A stretch of 64,000 nucleotides of DNA from Biostraticola tofi (GTDB lineage Bacteria; Pseudomonadota; Gammaproteobacteria; Enterobacterales; Enterobacteriaceae), in the NCBI RefSeq assembly GCF_004343195.1, contig NZ_SMCR01000013.1, forward strand, positions 1 through 64,000, written 5' to 3'. Position 1 is the first letter of the stretch, and each line of letters starts with the position of its first letter. A program made the translations under genes and the position numbers. This document shows positions 53,528 to 64,000 of the stretch, one piece after another. The notes beneath the pieces were generated by a model. That model was not told where the DNA came from. It saw only the letters and a program-made list of their open reading frames with translations, and did not search any database.

Positions 53528-53531
53528 ACAG

Positions 53532-54332
53532 ATGGGTACGCAACAGGGTAACGCACTGGAGAACGCCCTGCAAAACGCAGCGAATGAGCCGGCTCACCGT
53601 CCGGCTTTCTTCAAGCTGCTGATGGAGTCGACAGTGTATGTACTGGGGGATGATGGCAACGCCGAACAATGGATTGCCGGGGCGCAGCGGATTGACGAAC
53701 AACAGCCGGTCAATCTGCGACACTGGAAAAAACAGGATGGCAGTTCAACCATTCCTTTTTTTACCTCGGTCGAAGCGCTGCAGAAAGCCGTCAGTGATAA
53801 GCAGCCCTTTCTGGCCATGCCGACGCGCCATCTGTTCGCCATGACGGCGGGTGCCGAGCTGTATCTCAATCCTGAACTGCCTTATGGCAAGGAATTTGGC
53901 CCTGATGAAGTCAGCGCGTTGCTGATGAACGATGGCGACGCCCTGACGGAACGAGTGATCCTGGAGGGTGATAGTCGTATCACATTGACTGATAGCGCCG
54001 ACAAGCCGGCACAGATGGTGGATTCGCTGACCCAGCTGTTTGCTCAGTATCGCCAGGTGCGCCGGGCATTTATGGTGTTAATTCGCGAAGACAGGGATGC
54101 GGCGCCGCACTGGCTTATCGGGCTTGACTGCGATGGCGATGAAGACGCTGCCATCCAGGCGGCGGGACGGGTCGCGACCGATACCGCGCCTGATGATCAG
54201 CCGGTCGATCTCTGCCTGATCAGTCAGGATGAACCGGGCATCAGTCATTATTTCGACAAACATATCAACCCGTTCTATGAACGACGCTGGGGTAGCTGGT
54301 TACGTTCGCTGAAAACCGAGGGCCAGGCCTGA
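53532..54332 (+). CDS. sseB: SseB family protein (serine sensitivity enhancer)
   Basis: 266-aa protein of unknown biochemistry; E. coli sseB was tied to serine sensitivity. N-terminal SseB domain (about 22-135, TVYVLGDDG, QPFLAMPTRHLFAMTAGAEL) and a C-terminal SseB-C domain (DEPGISHYFDKHINPFYER). ATG 53532 is 4 bases past the pepB stop; upstream frame is out of homology. Co-transcribed with pepB, convergent to sseA. Confidence 0.93.
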   Translation: MGTQQGNALENALQNAANEPAHRPAFFKLLMESTVYVLGDDGNAEQWIAGAQRIDEQQPVNLRHWKKQDGSSTIPFFTSVEALQKAVSDKQPFLAMPTRHLFAMTAGAELYLNPELPYGKEFGPDEVSALLMNDGDALTERVILEGDSRITLTDSADKPAQMVDSLTQLFAQYRQVRRAFMVLIREDRDAAPHWLIGLDCDGDEDAAIQAAGRVATDTAPDDQPVDLCLISQDEPGISHYFDKHINPFYERRWGSWLRSLKTEGQA

Positions 54333-54352
54333 AGGCAAGCCCTGGTCCGTAT

Positions 54353-55195
54353 TCATGGGGCTACCGGTAAATCATTCCGGCTGCCCCATTCTCCCCACGA
54401 ACCATCATACAGCGCCAGGTTGTTGGCGCCCAGTTCCGTCAGCGCCAATAACAGCACCGCAGCGGTAACGCCGGACCCGCAACTGGCTACAATCGGCCGC
54501 TCCAGATCAACACCCGCCTGCTCAAATCTGGCTTGCAATTCTGCGGCCGGCTTAAGACAACCCTCTCGCACCAGTTCATTCCACGGCAGGTTAAGGCTAC
54601 CGGGGATATGGCCGCGGCGCAGTCCTGGCCGCGGTTCCGGGGCTTGTGCCGTAAAGCGTTCTGCCGAGCGGGCATCCACAATCTGCGCTGTGCCCTGTTC
54701 AACGATCCTCTGCATCTCCTGCAGGCTTCTGACCTGGCTTTGATCCGGCGAGGATTCGAAATGTTGACGCAGCGGGGTCACGGCGCCCTGTTCCAGCGGG
54801 CGGCCTTCACGCTGCCAGGCGGCAAGACCGCCGGCCAGCAGAGAAACCCGTTCTACTCCGGCGTTGCGCAGCATCCACCAGGCTCTGGGAGCGGAGAAAA
54901 GAGTACCTTCATCATAAATAATCACCTGCTGGCGATGGTTGACGCCGAGTTCACTCATAGCGCCGGCAAATTCAGCCGGAGGCAGCAGCATGTGGGGATA
55001 AGGACTGCGGGTATCGGATAATGCTTCGATATTAAAAAAAGCCGCGTTGGGAAGATGGGCCGCGCTGAACTCCTGTTCAATGTTGCGGGGGCCGCTGTAA
55101 CCTGGCGGCAGCATACGAGCATCGAGGATACACAGGTCCGGTTTTTTCAGATTCGCTGCTAACCAGTGACGGGTGACAAACAGGGATTCGGCCAT
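54353..55195 (-). CDS. sseA: 3-mercaptopyruvate sulfurtransferase
   Basis: Moves sulfur from 3-mercaptopyruvate to thiol acceptors. Two rhodanese domains: an inactive N-terminal one (about 5-125) and a catalytic C-terminal one whose loop CGSGVTA (in PIVASCGSGVTAAVLLLAL) is the MST signature. 280 aa, as in E. coli. With IscS it is one of the sulfur donors of this locus. Confidence 0.97.
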   Translation of the reverse strand: MAESLFVTRHWLAANLKKPDLCILDARMLPPGYSGPRNIEQEFSAAHLPNAAFFNIEALSDTRSPYPHMLLPPAEFAGAMSELGVNHRQQVIIYDEGTLFSAPRAWWMLRNAGVERVSLLAGGLAAWQREGRPLEQGAVTPLRQHFESSPDQSQVRSLQEMQRIVEQGTAQIVDARSAERFTAQAPEPRPGLRRGHIPGSLNLPWNELVREGCLKPAAELQARFEQAGVDLERPIVASCGSGVTAAVLLLALTELGANNLALYDGSWGEWGSRNDLPVAP

Positions 55196-55471
55196 TCATG
55201 ACTCCGGTGCGGAAAGGGCGGGCAGGGCTCGCCTCATATCGGGTGAATAAATCATTTTCAATGATTTCATCGCAGCGAACAAGCGTGCAAGGGCTGTTTC
55301 GATCCCATTCCGCAGGAAGGGCAGCGAGAAAACGCTACATTTATTTTACCTAATTGTCATTATTCATATAGGCAAGTACGAGATACACTTCTATAATCTG
55401 CGCCACTGAAACCGGCTGGTATAACAAACGATTAGCCCGGCTAATCCAAACCTTGCAACCTAGAGGCTACT

Positions 55472-55903
55472 ATGACGATAGAACGCACGTTTTCAATTAT
55501 CAAACCTAATGCCGTTGCCAAAAATGCCATCGGCGCCATTTATGCGCGTTTTGAAACTGCCGGTCTTAAGATCGTGGCCGCCAAGATGGTACAGCTCACC
55601 CGCGAGCAGGCCGAAGGTTTTTATGCTGAGCACCTGGGCAAGCCGTTTTTTGACGGCCTGGTCGGCTTTATGACTTCCGGCCCGGTAATGGTACAGGCCC
55701 TGGAAGGGGAAGAGGCGGTTCGCCGTCATCGTGAAATCATGGGCGCCACCAACCCTGACAATGCACTGGCCGGTACCCTGCGCGCCGATTACGCCGACAG
55801 CCTGACTGAGAATGCCGTGCATGGATCGGATTCGACCGAATCCGCTGCCCGTGAAATCGCTTATTTCTTCACCGAAAGCGAAATCTGCCCGCGTACACGT
55901 TAA
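55472..55903 (+). CDS. ndk: Nucleoside diphosphate kinase
   Basis: Balances NTP/dNTP pools through a phospho-His intermediate. Active-site [12 protein letters not shown] carries His117; [14 protein letters not shown] is the conserved start. 143 aa, as in E. coli. The 276-base upstream gap holds no other gene. Confidence 0.98.
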   Translation: MTIERTFSIIKPNAVAKNAIGAIYARFETAGLKIVAAKMVQLTREQAEGFYAEHLGKPFFDGLVGFMTSGPVMVQALEGEEAVRRHREIMGATNPDNALAGTLRADYADSLTENAVHGSDSTESAAREIAYFFTESEICPRTR

Positions 55904-56074
55904 TCCACGCCGCAAAACAATAAAAAAGCGTGGCTTCACCTTTTAAGCCTGGCTGCACTGCGCTAAAATCACTACTCAACACGCCCCGGATGAGGTGGAT
56001 ATCCGCACTCGGCCGGGGCATTTCTTTATGTTTTCGCGCCATAACGTGTAACAACGAGGCCTTCAAATACTACT

Positions 56075-57256
56075 ATGTCTGAACACATTATTTCTATCGC
56101 GTCCCCTGAGTCGGTGAACGTAGCCAAAACCACGCCTGCAGCTCCTCAAAAACTGAATCTGCTAGATATGAACCGTCAACAGATGCGGGAGTTCTTTGCC
56201 GACATGGGTGAGAAGCCCTTTCGCGCCGATCAGGTGATGAAATGGATGTATCACTACTGCTGTGATGACTTTGATGAGATGACGGACATCAACAAACATC
56301 TTCGCGCCAAGCTTAAAGCGGTGGCTGAAATCCGTGCACCGGAAGTCGCAGAAGAGCAACGCTCTTCTGACGGCACCATCAAATGGGCTATCAAGGTGGG
56401 CGACCAGCAGGTTGAAACGGTGTACATTCCCGAAGATGACCGCGCTACCCTGTGCGTATCTTCCCAGGTAGGCTGTGCGCTGCAATGCACCTTCTGTTCC
56501 ACTGCCCAGCAGGGCTTCAACCGCAACCTGCGGGTATCCGAAATCATCGGCCAGGTATGGCGGGCTGCCAAGATAATCGGTGCCGCCAAGGTCACCGGCC
56601 AGCGTCCGATCACCAATGTGGTGATGATGGGAATGGGCGAGCCGCTGCTGAACCTGACCAACGTCGTGCCGGCCATGGAAATCATGCTGGACGATTTCGG
56701 CTTCGGTCTCTCCAAGCGCCGGGTGACGCTGTCTACCTCAGGTGTGGTGCCGGCGCTGGATAAGCTCGGCGACATGATTGACGTGGCCCTGGCCATTTCG
56801 CTGCATGCGCCCAACGATACCATTCGCGACGAAATCGTTCCGATCAACAGGAAATACAATATCGAGACTTTCCTGAGTTCGGTTCGTCGCTATCTGGCCA
56901 AGTCGAATGCCAATCAGGGGCGGGTTACCGTAGAGTACGTTATGCTTGATCACATCAACGACGGAACCGAGCATGCCCATGAACTGGCTGAATGCCTGAA
57001 GGATACCCCCTGCAAGATTAATCTTATCCCCTGGAACCCCTTCCCGGGCGCGCCTTATGGCCGCAGCTCCAATAGCCGGGTGGATCGCTTTTCCAAGGTA
57101 CTGATGGGCTATGGTTTCACCACCATCGTGCGCAAGACGCGCGGAGATGATATCGACGCCGCCTGCGGGCAACTGGCAGGCGACGTCATCGATCGCACCA
57201 AGCGCACCCTGCGTAAACAGGCGGCCGGAGAACCTATCCAGGTGAAGTCGGTTTGA
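56075..57256 (+). CDS. rlmN: Dual-specificity 23S rRNA/tRNA adenine-C2 methyltransferase RlmN
   Basis: Radical-SAM enzyme methylating A2503 of 23S rRNA and A37 of some tRNAs. Cluster ligands Cys134, Cys138, Cys141 in [12 protein letters not shown], and the methyl-carrying/resolving Cys region AACGQLAGD near 366. GMGEPLLNL and SLHAPND are further signatures. 393 aa. Needs a [4Fe-4S] cluster. First gene of a block running through pilW, rodZ, ispG and hisS. Confidence 0.97.
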   Translation: MSEHIISIASPESVNVAKTTPAAPQKLNLLDMNRQQMREFFADMGEKPFRADQVMKWMYHYCCDDFDEMTDINKHLRAKLKAVAEIRAPEVAEEQRSSDGTIKWAIKVGDQQVETVYIPEDDRATLCVSSQVGCALQCTFCSTAQQGFNRNLRVSEIIGQVWRAAKIIGAAKVTGQRPITNVVMMGMGEPLLNLTNVVPAMEIMLDDFGFGLSKRRVTLSTSGVVPALDKLGDMIDVALAISLHAPNDTIRDEIVPINRKYNIETFLSSVRRYLAKSNANQGRVTVEYVMLDHINDGTEHAHELAECLKDTPCKINLIPWNPFPGAPYGRSSNSRVDRFSKVLMGYGFTTIVRKTRGDDIDAACGQLAGDVIDRTKRTLRKQAAGEPIQVKSV

Positions 57257-57279
57257 CCAACACTCAACGGGAACCCGGC

Positions 57280-58035
57280 ATGATGTGTCTTCGTACAGGG
57301 AGTCTTATATTGGTTACGGTCCTGCTTGCCGGCTGCGCCGGCGGCCAGGGAAAAACTGAAACCGGTGTCACATCAGAATCAGCCCAGACGCGTCTGCAGC
57401 TGGGTCTGGAGTACCTTGCAACAGGGAAGCTCGACGCCGCCAGGCAGAATCTGGACAAAGCGGTTCAGGCGGCGCCTGGCGACTACCGGATGCAATTGGG
57501 GATGGCGATGTACGAGCAGCGGGTAGGGGAAAACGCTGCTGCGCAGAATCGCTATCAACTGGCCCTTAAACTGGCGCCGCAAAATGGCACTGTTCTGAAT
57601 AATTACGGTGCGTTTTTATGTGGTTTAGGGCAGTATGTACCGGCACAACAGCAGTTTGCCGCCGCCGCGCAAGCGGCGGATTACGGCCAGGTGGCCGACA
57701 GCCTGGAAAATGCGGGCTACTGCTTTTTCAAAGCAGGACAATACGCAGAGGCCCGTCCCTTGCTCAGCCGTGCGCTGAAGTATAATCCGGACAAGGGAAC
57801 GACCTTGGTCGGTGAGGCGGGCAGGCAACTTGATGATGGACAGCCAGACCAAGCAAAACTATTAATTGACGTTTATCAGCATGTTCTTCCGGCGAGTGCC
57901 GAAAGTTTATGGTTACAGATTCGTTTCGCGCAGCAGGCGGGACGCCAGAACGATGTACAACGTTATGGCACACGGCTGTCGCGGAGTTTCCCACAATCTA
58001 AACAGTACCAGCAGTTCCTAGCTAATGAATACTGA
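57280..58035 (+). CDS. pilW: PilW/PilF-family TPR lipoprotein
   Basis: Outer-membrane pilotin-type lipoprotein needed in other bacteria for type IV pilus secretin assembly; no pilus genes are in the window. A lipoprotein signal ends in VLLAGCAGG, then about five TPR repeats ([21 protein letters not shown] starts the first). Two starts are possible: TTG 57253, overlapping the rlmN stop, and ATG 57280, which gives a normal signal peptide and is preferred (251 aa). Overlaps rodZ by 11 bases. E. coli K-12 lacks this gene between rlmN and rodZ. Confidence 0.88.
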   Translation: MMCLRTGSLILVTVLLAGCAGGQGKTETGVTSESAQTRLQLGLEYLATGKLDAARQNLDKAVQAAPGDYRMQLGMAMYEQRVGENAAAQNRYQLALKLAPQNGTVLNNYGAFLCGLGQYVPAQQQFAAAAQAADYGQVADSLENAGYCFFKAGQYAEARPLLSRALKYNPDKGTTLVGEAGRQLDDGQPDQAKLLIDVYQHVLPASAESLWLQIRFAQQAGRQNDVQRYGTRLSRSFPQSKQYQQFLANEY

Positions 58036-58969
58036 AGACCTTCAAGAAAATACAGCTTCAACCACCGGCGGACGTCTGCGTCTGGCCCGGGAACAAATGG
58101 GATTGAGCCAACAGGCGGTCGCCGAACGCCTGTGCCTCAAGGTGTCTACCGTTCGTGACATCGAAGAGGACAAGGCCAATCCCAATCTGGCCTCTACCTT
58201 CCTGCGCGGCTATATCCGCTCTTACGCGCGACTGGTACATGTCTCTGAAGACGAACTGCTGCCGATGATGGCCAAGCAGGCGCCGGTCAAGGCGGCCAAA
58301 GTGGCGCCGATGCAAAGCTTTTCCCTGGGGAAAACCCGCAAGAAGCGTGACGGCTGGCTGATGGGCTTTACCTGGCTAATTCTGTTTGTGGTCATCGGGC
58401 TTACCGGCGCATGGTGGTGGCAAAATCACCAGGCTCAGCAGCGGGATATCGCCGATATGGCCGATCAGTCCTCCGCCCAGCTCTCACGCAATGGCGGCGA
58501 CGGTCAGTCAACACCCATCAGCGTCGGCGGTAGCCTCGGCAATGATGACGTTGGACAGCCGCCGGCAGATGAAACACCGCAGGCTGTCGATGGCGCTTCG
58601 GCAAACCAGCCCCTAACCCCGTCGCAACCCGCCGCGGTAAGCCAGGCGCAACCCACTGCCCAGGCAGTGCCGGCATCGGCACCTGAAATAGTGGCCGAGC
58701 AGCCTGCCGCTGCCGAAACCGACAGCAATGCGCTGGTGATGAATTTTTCCGGCGACTGTTGGCTGGAAGTTATCGATGCGGGCGGCAAAAAACTTTTCAG
58801 CGGTATTCAGCGTAAAGGCGCCTCGCTCAATCTTAATGGCCAGGCCCCTTATAAACTGAAAATCGGTGCGCCATCAGCCGTTCAAATCGAATATCAAGGC
58901 AAACCGGTGGATCTCAGCCGTTTCGTCAAGTCTAACCAGGTTGCACGACTGACAGTAACAGCGCAGTAA
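58025..58969 (+). CDS. rodZ: Cytoskeletal protein RodZ
   Basis: Links MreB to the elongasome for rod shape. Cytoplasmic helix-turn-helix of Xre type (about 14-80, [23 protein letters not shown]), a basic juxtamembrane patch (KTRKKRDG), a transmembrane helix at 111-130, a Pro/Ala/Gln-rich periplasmic linker and the C-terminal beta domain DUF4115 (about 235-314, [16 protein letters not shown]). 314 aa. Confidence 0.95.
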   Translation: MNTEDLQENTASTTGGRLRLAREQMGLSQQAVAERLCLKVSTVRDIEEDKANPNLASTFLRGYIRSYARLVHVSEDELLPMMAKQAPVKAAKVAPMQSFSLGKTRKKRDGWLMGFTWLILFVVIGLTGAWWWQNHQAQQRDIADMADQSSAQLSRNGGDGQSTPISVGGSLGNDDVGQPPADETPQAVDGASANQPLTPSQPAAVSQAQPTAQAVPASAPEIVAEQPAAAETDSNALVMNFSGDCWLEVIDAGGKKLFSGIQRKGASLNLNGQAPYKLKIGAPSAVQIEYQGKPVDLSRFVKSNQVARLTVTAQ

Positions 58970-59004
58970 CGGCGCTGTACATCGGCAATTATGGAGAGTA
59001 AGTA

Positions 59005-60126
59005 ATGCATAATTCCGCACCCATCAACCGTCGTAAATCGACCAGGATTTACGTCGGGAAGGTGCCAATTGGTGACGGCGCCCCTATCGCCGTGCAGTCA
59101 ATGACCAACACCCGCACCACCGATGTCGACGCTACCGTGAATCAGATACAGGCACTTGAACGCGTCGGTGTCGATATTGTGCGTGTATCCGTCCCGACAA
59201 TGGAGGCGGCAGAAGCATTCAGGCTCATCAAGCAGCGAGTCAATGTTCCGCTGGTCGCCGACATTCATTTTGATTACCGCATAGCGCTGAAAGTAGCTGA
59301 ATACGGCGTCGATTGCCTGCGTATCAATCCCGGCAACATCGGCAATGAAGCTCGTATCCGTTCGGTAGTCGACTGTGCCCGCGATAAAAACATTCCGATT
59401 CGTATCGGTGTCAACGCCGGTTCGCTTGAGCGCGATCTGCAGGAAAAATATGGCGAGCCAACTCCCCAGGCCCTGCTCGAATCCGCCATGCGGCATGTGG
59501 ATATTCTCGACCGTCTCAATTTCGACCAGTTCAAAGTCAGTGTCAAAGCCTCGGATGTGTTCCTGGCGGTTGAGTCATATCGTTTGCTGGCATCCCGTAT
59601 CGATCAACCACTGCACCTTGGTATTACCGAAGCCGGCGGGGCCCGTAGCGGCTCAGTCAAATCAGCTATCGGGCTCGGCCTGCTGCTGAGTGAGGGGATC
59701 GGCGACACGCTGCGTATCTCCCTGGCGGCGGATCCGGTTGAGGAAGTCAAGGTCGGCTTCGATATCCTCAAGTCGTTGCGTATTCGCGCACGCGGTATCA
59801 ACTTTATCGCCTGCCCGACCTGCTCCCGTCAGGAGTTTGACGTCATTGGCACAGTGAATGCCCTGGAGCAACGTCTGGAAGACATCGTCACGCCGATGGA
59901 TATCTCCATTATCGGCTGCGTGGTCAACGGACCGGGCGAGGCGCTGGTATCGACGATAGGCGTCACTGGCGGCCATAATAAAAGCGGTTTCTATGAAGAC
60001 GGGGTCCGTCAGCGGGAACGCTTCGACAATGAAAATATGATCGATCAGCTTGAAGCGAAGATACGCGCTAAAGCGGCGATGCTTGATGAAAGCAAGCGCA
60101 TTACGGTTAATCTGATTGAAAATTAA
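59005..60126 (+). CDS. ispG: 4-hydroxy-3-methylbut-2-en-1-yl diphosphate synthase
   Basis: Converts MEcPP to HMBPP in the MEP isoprenoid pathway; essential. TIM-barrel N-terminal part ([19 protein letters not shown]) and a C-terminal ferredoxin-like part with Fe-S ligands in [10 protein letters not shown] and [10 protein letters not shown]. 373 aa against 372 in E. coli. Requires a [4Fe-4S] cluster, relevant to the incomplete isc operon nearby. Confidence 0.98.
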   Translation: MHNSAPINRRKSTRIYVGKVPIGDGAPIAVQSMTNTRTTDVDATVNQIQALERVGVDIVRVSVPTMEAAEAFRLIKQRVNVPLVADIHFDYRIALKVAEYGVDCLRINPGNIGNEARIRSVVDCARDKNIPIRIGVNAGSLERDLQEKYGEPTPQALLESAMRHVDILDRLNFDQFKVSVKASDVFLAVESYRLLASRIDQPLHLGITEAGGARSGSVKSAIGLGLLLSEGIGDTLRISLAADPVEEVKVGFDILKSLRIRARGINFIACPTCSRQEFDVIGTVNALEQRLEDIVTPMDISIIGCVVNGPGEALVSTIGVTGGHNKSGFYEDGVRQRERFDNENMIDQLEAKIRAKAAMLDESKRITVNLIEN

Positions 60127-60146
60127 AAATTTTACCGGGAAGTAAC

Positions 60147-61421
60147 ATGGCGAAGAATATCCAGGCCATCCGTGGCATGAACGACTATTTGCCCGCCGAT
60201 ACCGCGTTTTGGCAACGTATTGAAGACACGCTCAAGCAGGTGCTGGCAGGCTATGGCTACAGCGAAATCCGTTTGCCCATCGTTGAGCAGACTCCGCTGT
60301 TCAAGCGTGCCATCGGCGAAGTCACCGATGTGGTCGAAAAAGAGATGTATACCTTCGAGGATCGCAATGGGGATAGCCTCACGCTGCGGCCGGAAGGCAC
60401 TGCGGGCTGCGTGCGTGCCGGCATAGAGCATGGTCTGTTGTATAATCAGGAACAACGGCTCTGGTACACCGGCCCGATGTTTCGCCATGAGCGCCCGCAA
60501 AAAGGACGCTATCGTCAGTTTCACCAGCTCGGTGCCGAGGTCTTCGGCCTGCAGGGACCGGATATCGACGCCGAACTGATTCTGCTGAACGCTCGCTGGT
60601 GGCGTGCCCTGGGCATCTCCGCGCACGTCAGGCTGGAGCTTAATTCGATTGGTTCGCTCGAGGCCCGCGCCAACTATCGCGAAGCCCTCACCGCGTTTCT
60701 GGAACAACGCAAAGAAAGTCTGGACGAAGACTGCAGGCGCCGCATGTATACTAATCCGCTGCGGGTGCTGGATACCAAGAATGCCGATATCCAATTGCTG
60801 TTAAACGATGCGCCGGTGCTGACCGACTATCTTGATGAAGAGTCTCGTGAACACTTTAACGGCTTATGTGAACTTTTAGAGCAGTCCGGCATCCCATATA
60901 CGGTAAATCCGCGTTTGGTTCGTGGTCTGGACTATTACAATCGTACCGTCTTCGAGTGGGTGACCGAGAGTCTGGGTTCACAAGGCACTGTCTGCGCCGG
61001 CGGGCGTTACGACGGCCTGGTGGAACAGCTTGGCGGCAGGTCCACTCCTGCTGTCGGTTTTGCAATGGGGCTGGAACGTCTGGTATTGCTGGTTCAGGCG
61101 GTTAATCCCGATTTCAGGCCGATACCGGCGGTCGACGTTTACGTTATTTCATCCGGGGCCGGCACCCAGATCGCGGCGGTCAATCTGGCCGAGGGTATCA
61201 GGGATGCGTTGCCCCAGGCCCGTATCATGACCAACCATGGCGGCGGCAATTTCAAGAAACAGTTTGCCCGCGCAGACAAATGGGGCGCTCGAGTCGCTCT
61301 GGTGCTGGGTGAAAGTGAAGTAGCGGCCGGTCAGGTAGTGGTTAAAATTCTGGCTACCGGTAGTCAGGAAACGCTGGCGCAAGATGATGTCGCGGTACGA
61401 CTGGCATCGATTCTAAGTTAA
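60147..61421 (+). CDS. hisS: Histidyl-tRNA synthetase
   Basis: Class II aminoacyl-tRNA synthetase. Motif 1 around [14 protein letters not shown], motif 2 [17 protein letters not shown], the histidine-specific [15 protein letters not shown] and motif 3 [12 protein letters not shown]; the anticodon-binding domain fills about 325-424. 424 aa, as in E. coli. Follows ispG by 20 bases. Confidence 0.98.
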   Translation: MAKNIQAIRGMNDYLPADTAFWQRIEDTLKQVLAGYGYSEIRLPIVEQTPLFKRAIGEVTDVVEKEMYTFEDRNGDSLTLRPEGTAGCVRAGIEHGLLYNQEQRLWYTGPMFRHERPQKGRYRQFHQLGAEVFGLQGPDIDAELILLNARWWRALGISAHVRLELNSIGSLEARANYREALTAFLEQRKESLDEDCRRRMYTNPLRVLDTKNADIQLLLNDAPVLTDYLDEESREHFNGLCELLEQSGIPYTVNPRLVRGLDYYNRTVFEWVTESLGSQGTVCAGGRYDGLVEQLGGRSTPAVGFAMGLERLVLLVQAVNPDFRPIPAVDVYVISSGAGTQIAAVNLAEGIRDALPQARIMTNHGGGNFKKQFARADKWGARVALVLGESEVAAGQVVVKILATGSQETLAQDDVAVRLASILS

Positions 61422-61434
61422 GGAGAAGGGCTCT

Positions 61435-62058
61435 GTGGAAATCTATAGCTCTGAGAACGAACAGCGGGAAGTGCTCCGTCGGTTCTTTGCCGATAACGGT
61501 AAAGCGCTGGTCATTGGCGTGGTGATCGGCATCGGGGCATTGGTCGGCTGGCGCGTATGGCACAGTCATCAAAACGACGTCATGATGAATGCCTCGGCTT
61601 CGTGGCAGCAGGTCAATGCCGGCCTGGCACAGGACGGCAGCCAGAAGAGCGTGGATGCTGCCGAGGCTTTCGCCCGGGAGCACGACAATAATTACGGGGC
61701 GTTGACTTCAATGTCTCTGGCGCGACATTTTGTCGACAAAGGGGATTTCAAGGCGGCTGAGCAGCAGTTGCAGAAAGCCTTGACCCAGACCAAAGAGGAT
61801 AATCTGCAGACGCTGATTAACCTGCGTCTGGCGAGAGTGCAGTTGCAGACAAAAAATACCGACGCTGCGCTTAAAACCCTGGACAGCGTAAAGCATGAAG
61901 GGTGGCTGGCATTGGCCGAAGATATTCGCGGCGATGCCGAGGCGCTTAAAGGTAATAATCAGGCCGCCCGCGCAGCCTATGAAAAGGCCTTGAAAGCCAA
62001 TCCGCCGCAGGCGCTGGTCGCTTTGCTTCGCATGAAACTGAATAACCTGTCCAGCTAA
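61435..62058 (+). CDS. yfgM: Ancillary SecYEG translocon subunit YfgM
   Basis: Single-pass inner-membrane protein with a periplasmic TPR domain; in E. coli it pairs with PpiD at SecYEG. Start GTG 61435 behind an excellent AGGAG site; cytoplasmic MEIYSSENEQREVLRRFFADN, a transmembrane helix at about 22-42, then TPR-like helices ending KLNNLSS. 207 aa, near the E. coli length of 206. Confidence 0.95.
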   Translation: MEIYSSENEQREVLRRFFADNGKALVIGVVIGIGALVGWRVWHSHQNDVMMNASASWQQVNAGLAQDGSQKSVDAAEAFAREHDNNYGALTSMSLARHFVDKGDFKAAEQQLQKALTQTKEDNLQTLINLRLARVQLQTKNTDAALKTLDSVKHEGWLALAEDIRGDAEALKGNNQAARAAYEKALKANPPQALVALLRMKLNNLSS

Positions 62059-62068
62059 GAGGGACCCC

Positions 62069-63250
62069 ATGCAATTGCGTAAAACATTTGTGGTAGGACT
62101 GATTTCTGTTGCCTTGCTGAGCGGTTGTTCCTTATTCAGCGGCGAAGAAGATGTGGTGACCATGTCGCCACTGCCGAAGGTGGAAAACCAGTTCCAGCCT
62201 ACCGAAGTATGGAATCGCTCAGTAGGCAACGGTACCGGTGAAATTTACTCGAACCTGCGGCCAGCCTGGCAGGACAATAAGGTATTCGCCGCCGACAGGC
62301 ACGGTATCGTCAAAGCGATCGATGCCGACAGCGGCAAGGAAATCTGGACGGCCTCTTTGGCAGAAAAGACCAGTTTCTTCCGGCCTAATCGTTCCGCGTT
62401 GCTTTCCGGCGGCCTGAGTGTTGATGGCGGACATGTTTATGTCGGCAGTGAGCTTGCCAAGGTATTTGCCCTTAACACTGAAGACGGCACCGTTGCCTGG
62501 GAAACGCAGGTTGCCGGCGAAGCCGTTTCCACACCGGTTGCCAGCGATGGCGTGGTGCTGGTGCATACCAGTAATGGTATGCTGCAGGCGCTGGATCAAA
62601 CCAACGGCGTAGTAAAATGGACGGTCAATTTGGACGTGCCGCCCCTGTCGTTGCGCGGTGAATCGTCTCCGACCGCCGCATTTGGCGCTGCCATTGTCGG
62701 TGGTGACAATGGCCGGGTCAGCGCCGTGCTTATTAACCAGGGCCAGTTGGTTTGGCAGCAGCGTATTTCCCAGCCCAGCGGTGCGACGGAAATCGACCGC
62801 CTGAGCGACGTCAATACCACGCCGGTCGTGAACAACAATGTTGTCTATGCAATGGCATATAACGGTAATCTGGCGGCACTGGATCTTCGTTCAGGCCAGA
62901 TTATCTGGAAGCGTGAGATCGGGTCGGTTAACGATCTTATCGTTGACGGCAGCCGCCTGTATCTTGTCGATCAAGACGATCGCATTGTGGCCCTCGATAC
63001 CCAGGGCGGCGTTACGCTGTGGCGCCAAAGCGAACTGCTGCACCGCAATCTGACGTCGCCGGTATTGTATAATGGCTATATCGTGGCCGGTGATAGCGAA
63101 GGCTATCTGCACTGGATCAACACGGAAGATGGTCGCTTCGTGGCTCAGCAGAAAGTGGACAGTTCAGGTCTGTTGAGCAAGCCAGTGGTTGCCAGCGATA
63201 AACTGCTGGTGCAGGCTAAAAACGGTGAGGTTTACGCGTTTACTCGCTGA
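62069..63250 (+). CDS. bamB: Outer-membrane assembly lipoprotein BamB
   Basis: Beta-propeller lipoprotein of the BAM complex; with bamE it is the second BAM gene in this window. Lipobox LLSGCSLF (Cys at about 20), then PQQ-like repeats forming an eight-bladed propeller (GKEIWTASL, GTVAWETQV, GVVKWTVNL, GQLVWQQRI, GQIIWKREI, GVTLWRQSE). 393 aa, near the E. coli length of 392. Ends the ispG-hisS-yfgM-bamB run. Confidence 0.97.
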   Translation: MQLRKTFVVGLISVALLSGCSLFSGEEDVVTMSPLPKVENQFQPTEVWNRSVGNGTGEIYSNLRPAWQDNKVFAADRHGIVKAIDADSGKEIWTASLAEKTSFFRPNRSALLSGGLSVDGGHVYVGSELAKVFALNTEDGTVAWETQVAGEAVSTPVASDGVVLVHTSNGMLQALDQTNGVVKWTVNLDVPPLSLRGESSPTAAFGAAIVGGDNGRVSAVLINQGQLVWQQRISQPSGATEIDRLSDVNTTPVVNNNVVYAMAYNGNLAALDLRSGQIIWKREIGSVNDLIVDGSRLYLVDQDDRIVALDTQGGVTLWRQSELLHRNLTSPVLYNGYIVAGDSEGYLHWINTEDGRFVAQQKVDSSGLLSKPVVASDKLLVQAKNGEVYAFTR

Positions 63251-63293
63251 TATCCTGCCCATCCGCTGCGTAATCATCACCCAGCGGGTCTTA

Positions 63294-63325
63294 AACGGCT
63301 CCTGACATGTTCAGGAGCCGTTTTG
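63294..63325 (+). terminator. Terminator between bamB and der
   Basis: AACGGCTCCTGA-CATGT-TCAGGAGCCGTT, 12-bp perfect stem followed by TTTTGT. It partly separates bamB from der. Confidence 0.88.
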
Positions 63326-63385
63326 TCTTATATAATCAGCATGAGTGCATGCTGAATGATTTAATTATCTGATGAGGTTGTAACA

Positions 63386-64000
63386 ATGATACCTGTCGTC
63401 GCGCTGGTCGGGCGCCCGAATGTAGGAAAATCCACCTTGTTTAATCGGTTAACGCGTACCCGCGACGCGTTGGTGGCGGATTTTCCGGGGCTGACGCGTG
63501 ACCGCAAGTATGGTCGTGCCGAGTGGGAAGGCCATGAATTTATCTGTATTGATACCGGTGGTATCGATGGCACCGAAGAGGGTGTAGAAACCAAAATGGC
63601 CGGTCAGTCACTGGTCGCAATTGAAGAAGCCGATGTGGTGCTGTTCCTGGTTGATGGTCGCGCCGGGCTTATGCCGGCGGACCAGGGCATTGCCAAGCAT
63701 CTGCGCAGCCGCAAAAAAACCACGGTGGTGGTGGCCAATAAAACCGATGGTATTGATGCCGACAGCGCCACCGGGGACTTCTACTCTCTGGGGCTGGGCG
63801 AGGTTTTCCCGATTGCGGCCTCTCACGGACGCGGCGTTAACGGCTTGATGGAGCAGGTGCTGCGGCCATTGGTGGGCGAAGACATCATCATCGAAGAGGA
63901 TGAATTCGCTCCATGGCCGGAAGAAGGGGACGACATCCCCGAGGATGAGGAAGAAGAAGCCTTCGATCCCCAGTCGCTGCCGATTAAATTGGCTATCGTA
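63386..64000 (+). CDS. der: Double-Era-like GTPase Der (EngA), 5' part
   Basis: Ribosome 50S-assembly GTPase with two G domains. The window holds 205 codons: G domain 1 with [13 protein letters not shown] (about 8-20), [13 protein letters not shown], and NKTD, then the acidic linker ([20 protein letters not shown], about 169-188). The sequence stops at KLAIV, the start of the second G domain. Frame intact to the edge. Confidence 0.97.
   Translation, partial: MIPVVALVGRPNVGKSTLFNRLTRTRDALVADFPGLTRDRKYGRAEWEGHEFICIDTGGIDGTEEGVETKMAGQSLVAIEEADVVLFLVDGRAGLMPADQGIAKHLRSRKKTTVVVANKTDGIDADSATGDFYSLGLGEVFPIAASHGRGVNGLMEQVLRPLVGEDIIIEEDEFAPWPEEGDDIPEDEEEEAFDPQSLPIKLAIV

Noticed and set aside
53322-53531. 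70-codon upstream extension of sseB inside pepB
   Set aside because: It is an out-of-frame reading of conserved pepB sequence; SseB homology begins at ATG 53532.

Overview
The window is a piece of enterobacterial chromosome (Gammaproteobacteria, Enterobacterales) with an integrated accessory island at its left edge. From about 5.9 kb onward the gene content and order follow the E. coli / Yersinia region around ssrA-smpB ... rpoE ... purL ... iscRS ... bamB-der. Several details fit a Sodalis-like or other symbiosis-adjacent lineage undergoing gene loss: a truncated isc operon, a murP-like scrap, a missing hmp and a stray gene fragment. The genus is an inference only.

Region 1 (1-5895) is foreign, AT-rich DNA next to the 3' end of ssrA, a classic integration site for P4-type tyrosine integrases. 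It holds the tail of an IS3-family transposase, an orphan gene, a three-gene operon that I read as an ABC three-component (ABC-3C) conflict/defence system (REase-like effector, middle component, DUF3732-type ABC ATPase), and an integrase whose natural start appears to be frameshifted.

Region 2 (5896-15021) holds the trans-translation pair (tmRNA, SmpB), ratA-rnfH, bamE, the LexA-controlled recN, nadK, grpE with a sigma-32 promoter, ung, grcA with two FNR boxes, and srmB. Region 3 (15145-28410) holds trmN6, a 27-bp tandem repeat, nadB, the envelope-stress operon rpoE-rseA-rseB-rseC, a gene fragment, lepA-lepB, rnc-era-recO, pdxJ-acpS and the yfhL ferredoxin. Region 4 (28411-34602) is an AT-rich patch with one small unknown membrane protein, a RpiR-family regulator divergent from murQ with two palindromic operators, a probable murP remnant, pgpC, tadA and mltF.

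Region 5 (34603-46308) holds purL (PurR box), the GlmY small RNA with a sigma-54 promoter and two GlrR boxes, glrK-qseG-glrR, glnB, glyA and csiE. The glrR product is the expected activator of the glmY promoter just upstream, so sensor, regulator and target lie together. Region 6 (46384-49929) holds a DUF1007/NicO metal-transport pair preceded by a Zur-like box, then suhB and trmJ. Region 7 (50009-64000) holds iscR with its operator, an iscS lacking its C-terminal tail, then directly pepB: iscU, iscA, hscB, hscA, fdx and iscX are absent. After that come sseB, sseA, ndk, rlmN, pilW, rodZ, ispG, hisS, yfgM, bamB and the 5' part of der.

Fe-S proteins are frequent here (IscR, YfhL, RlmN, IspG), so loss of the Isc scaffold implies another assembly route, probably SUF, outside the window.
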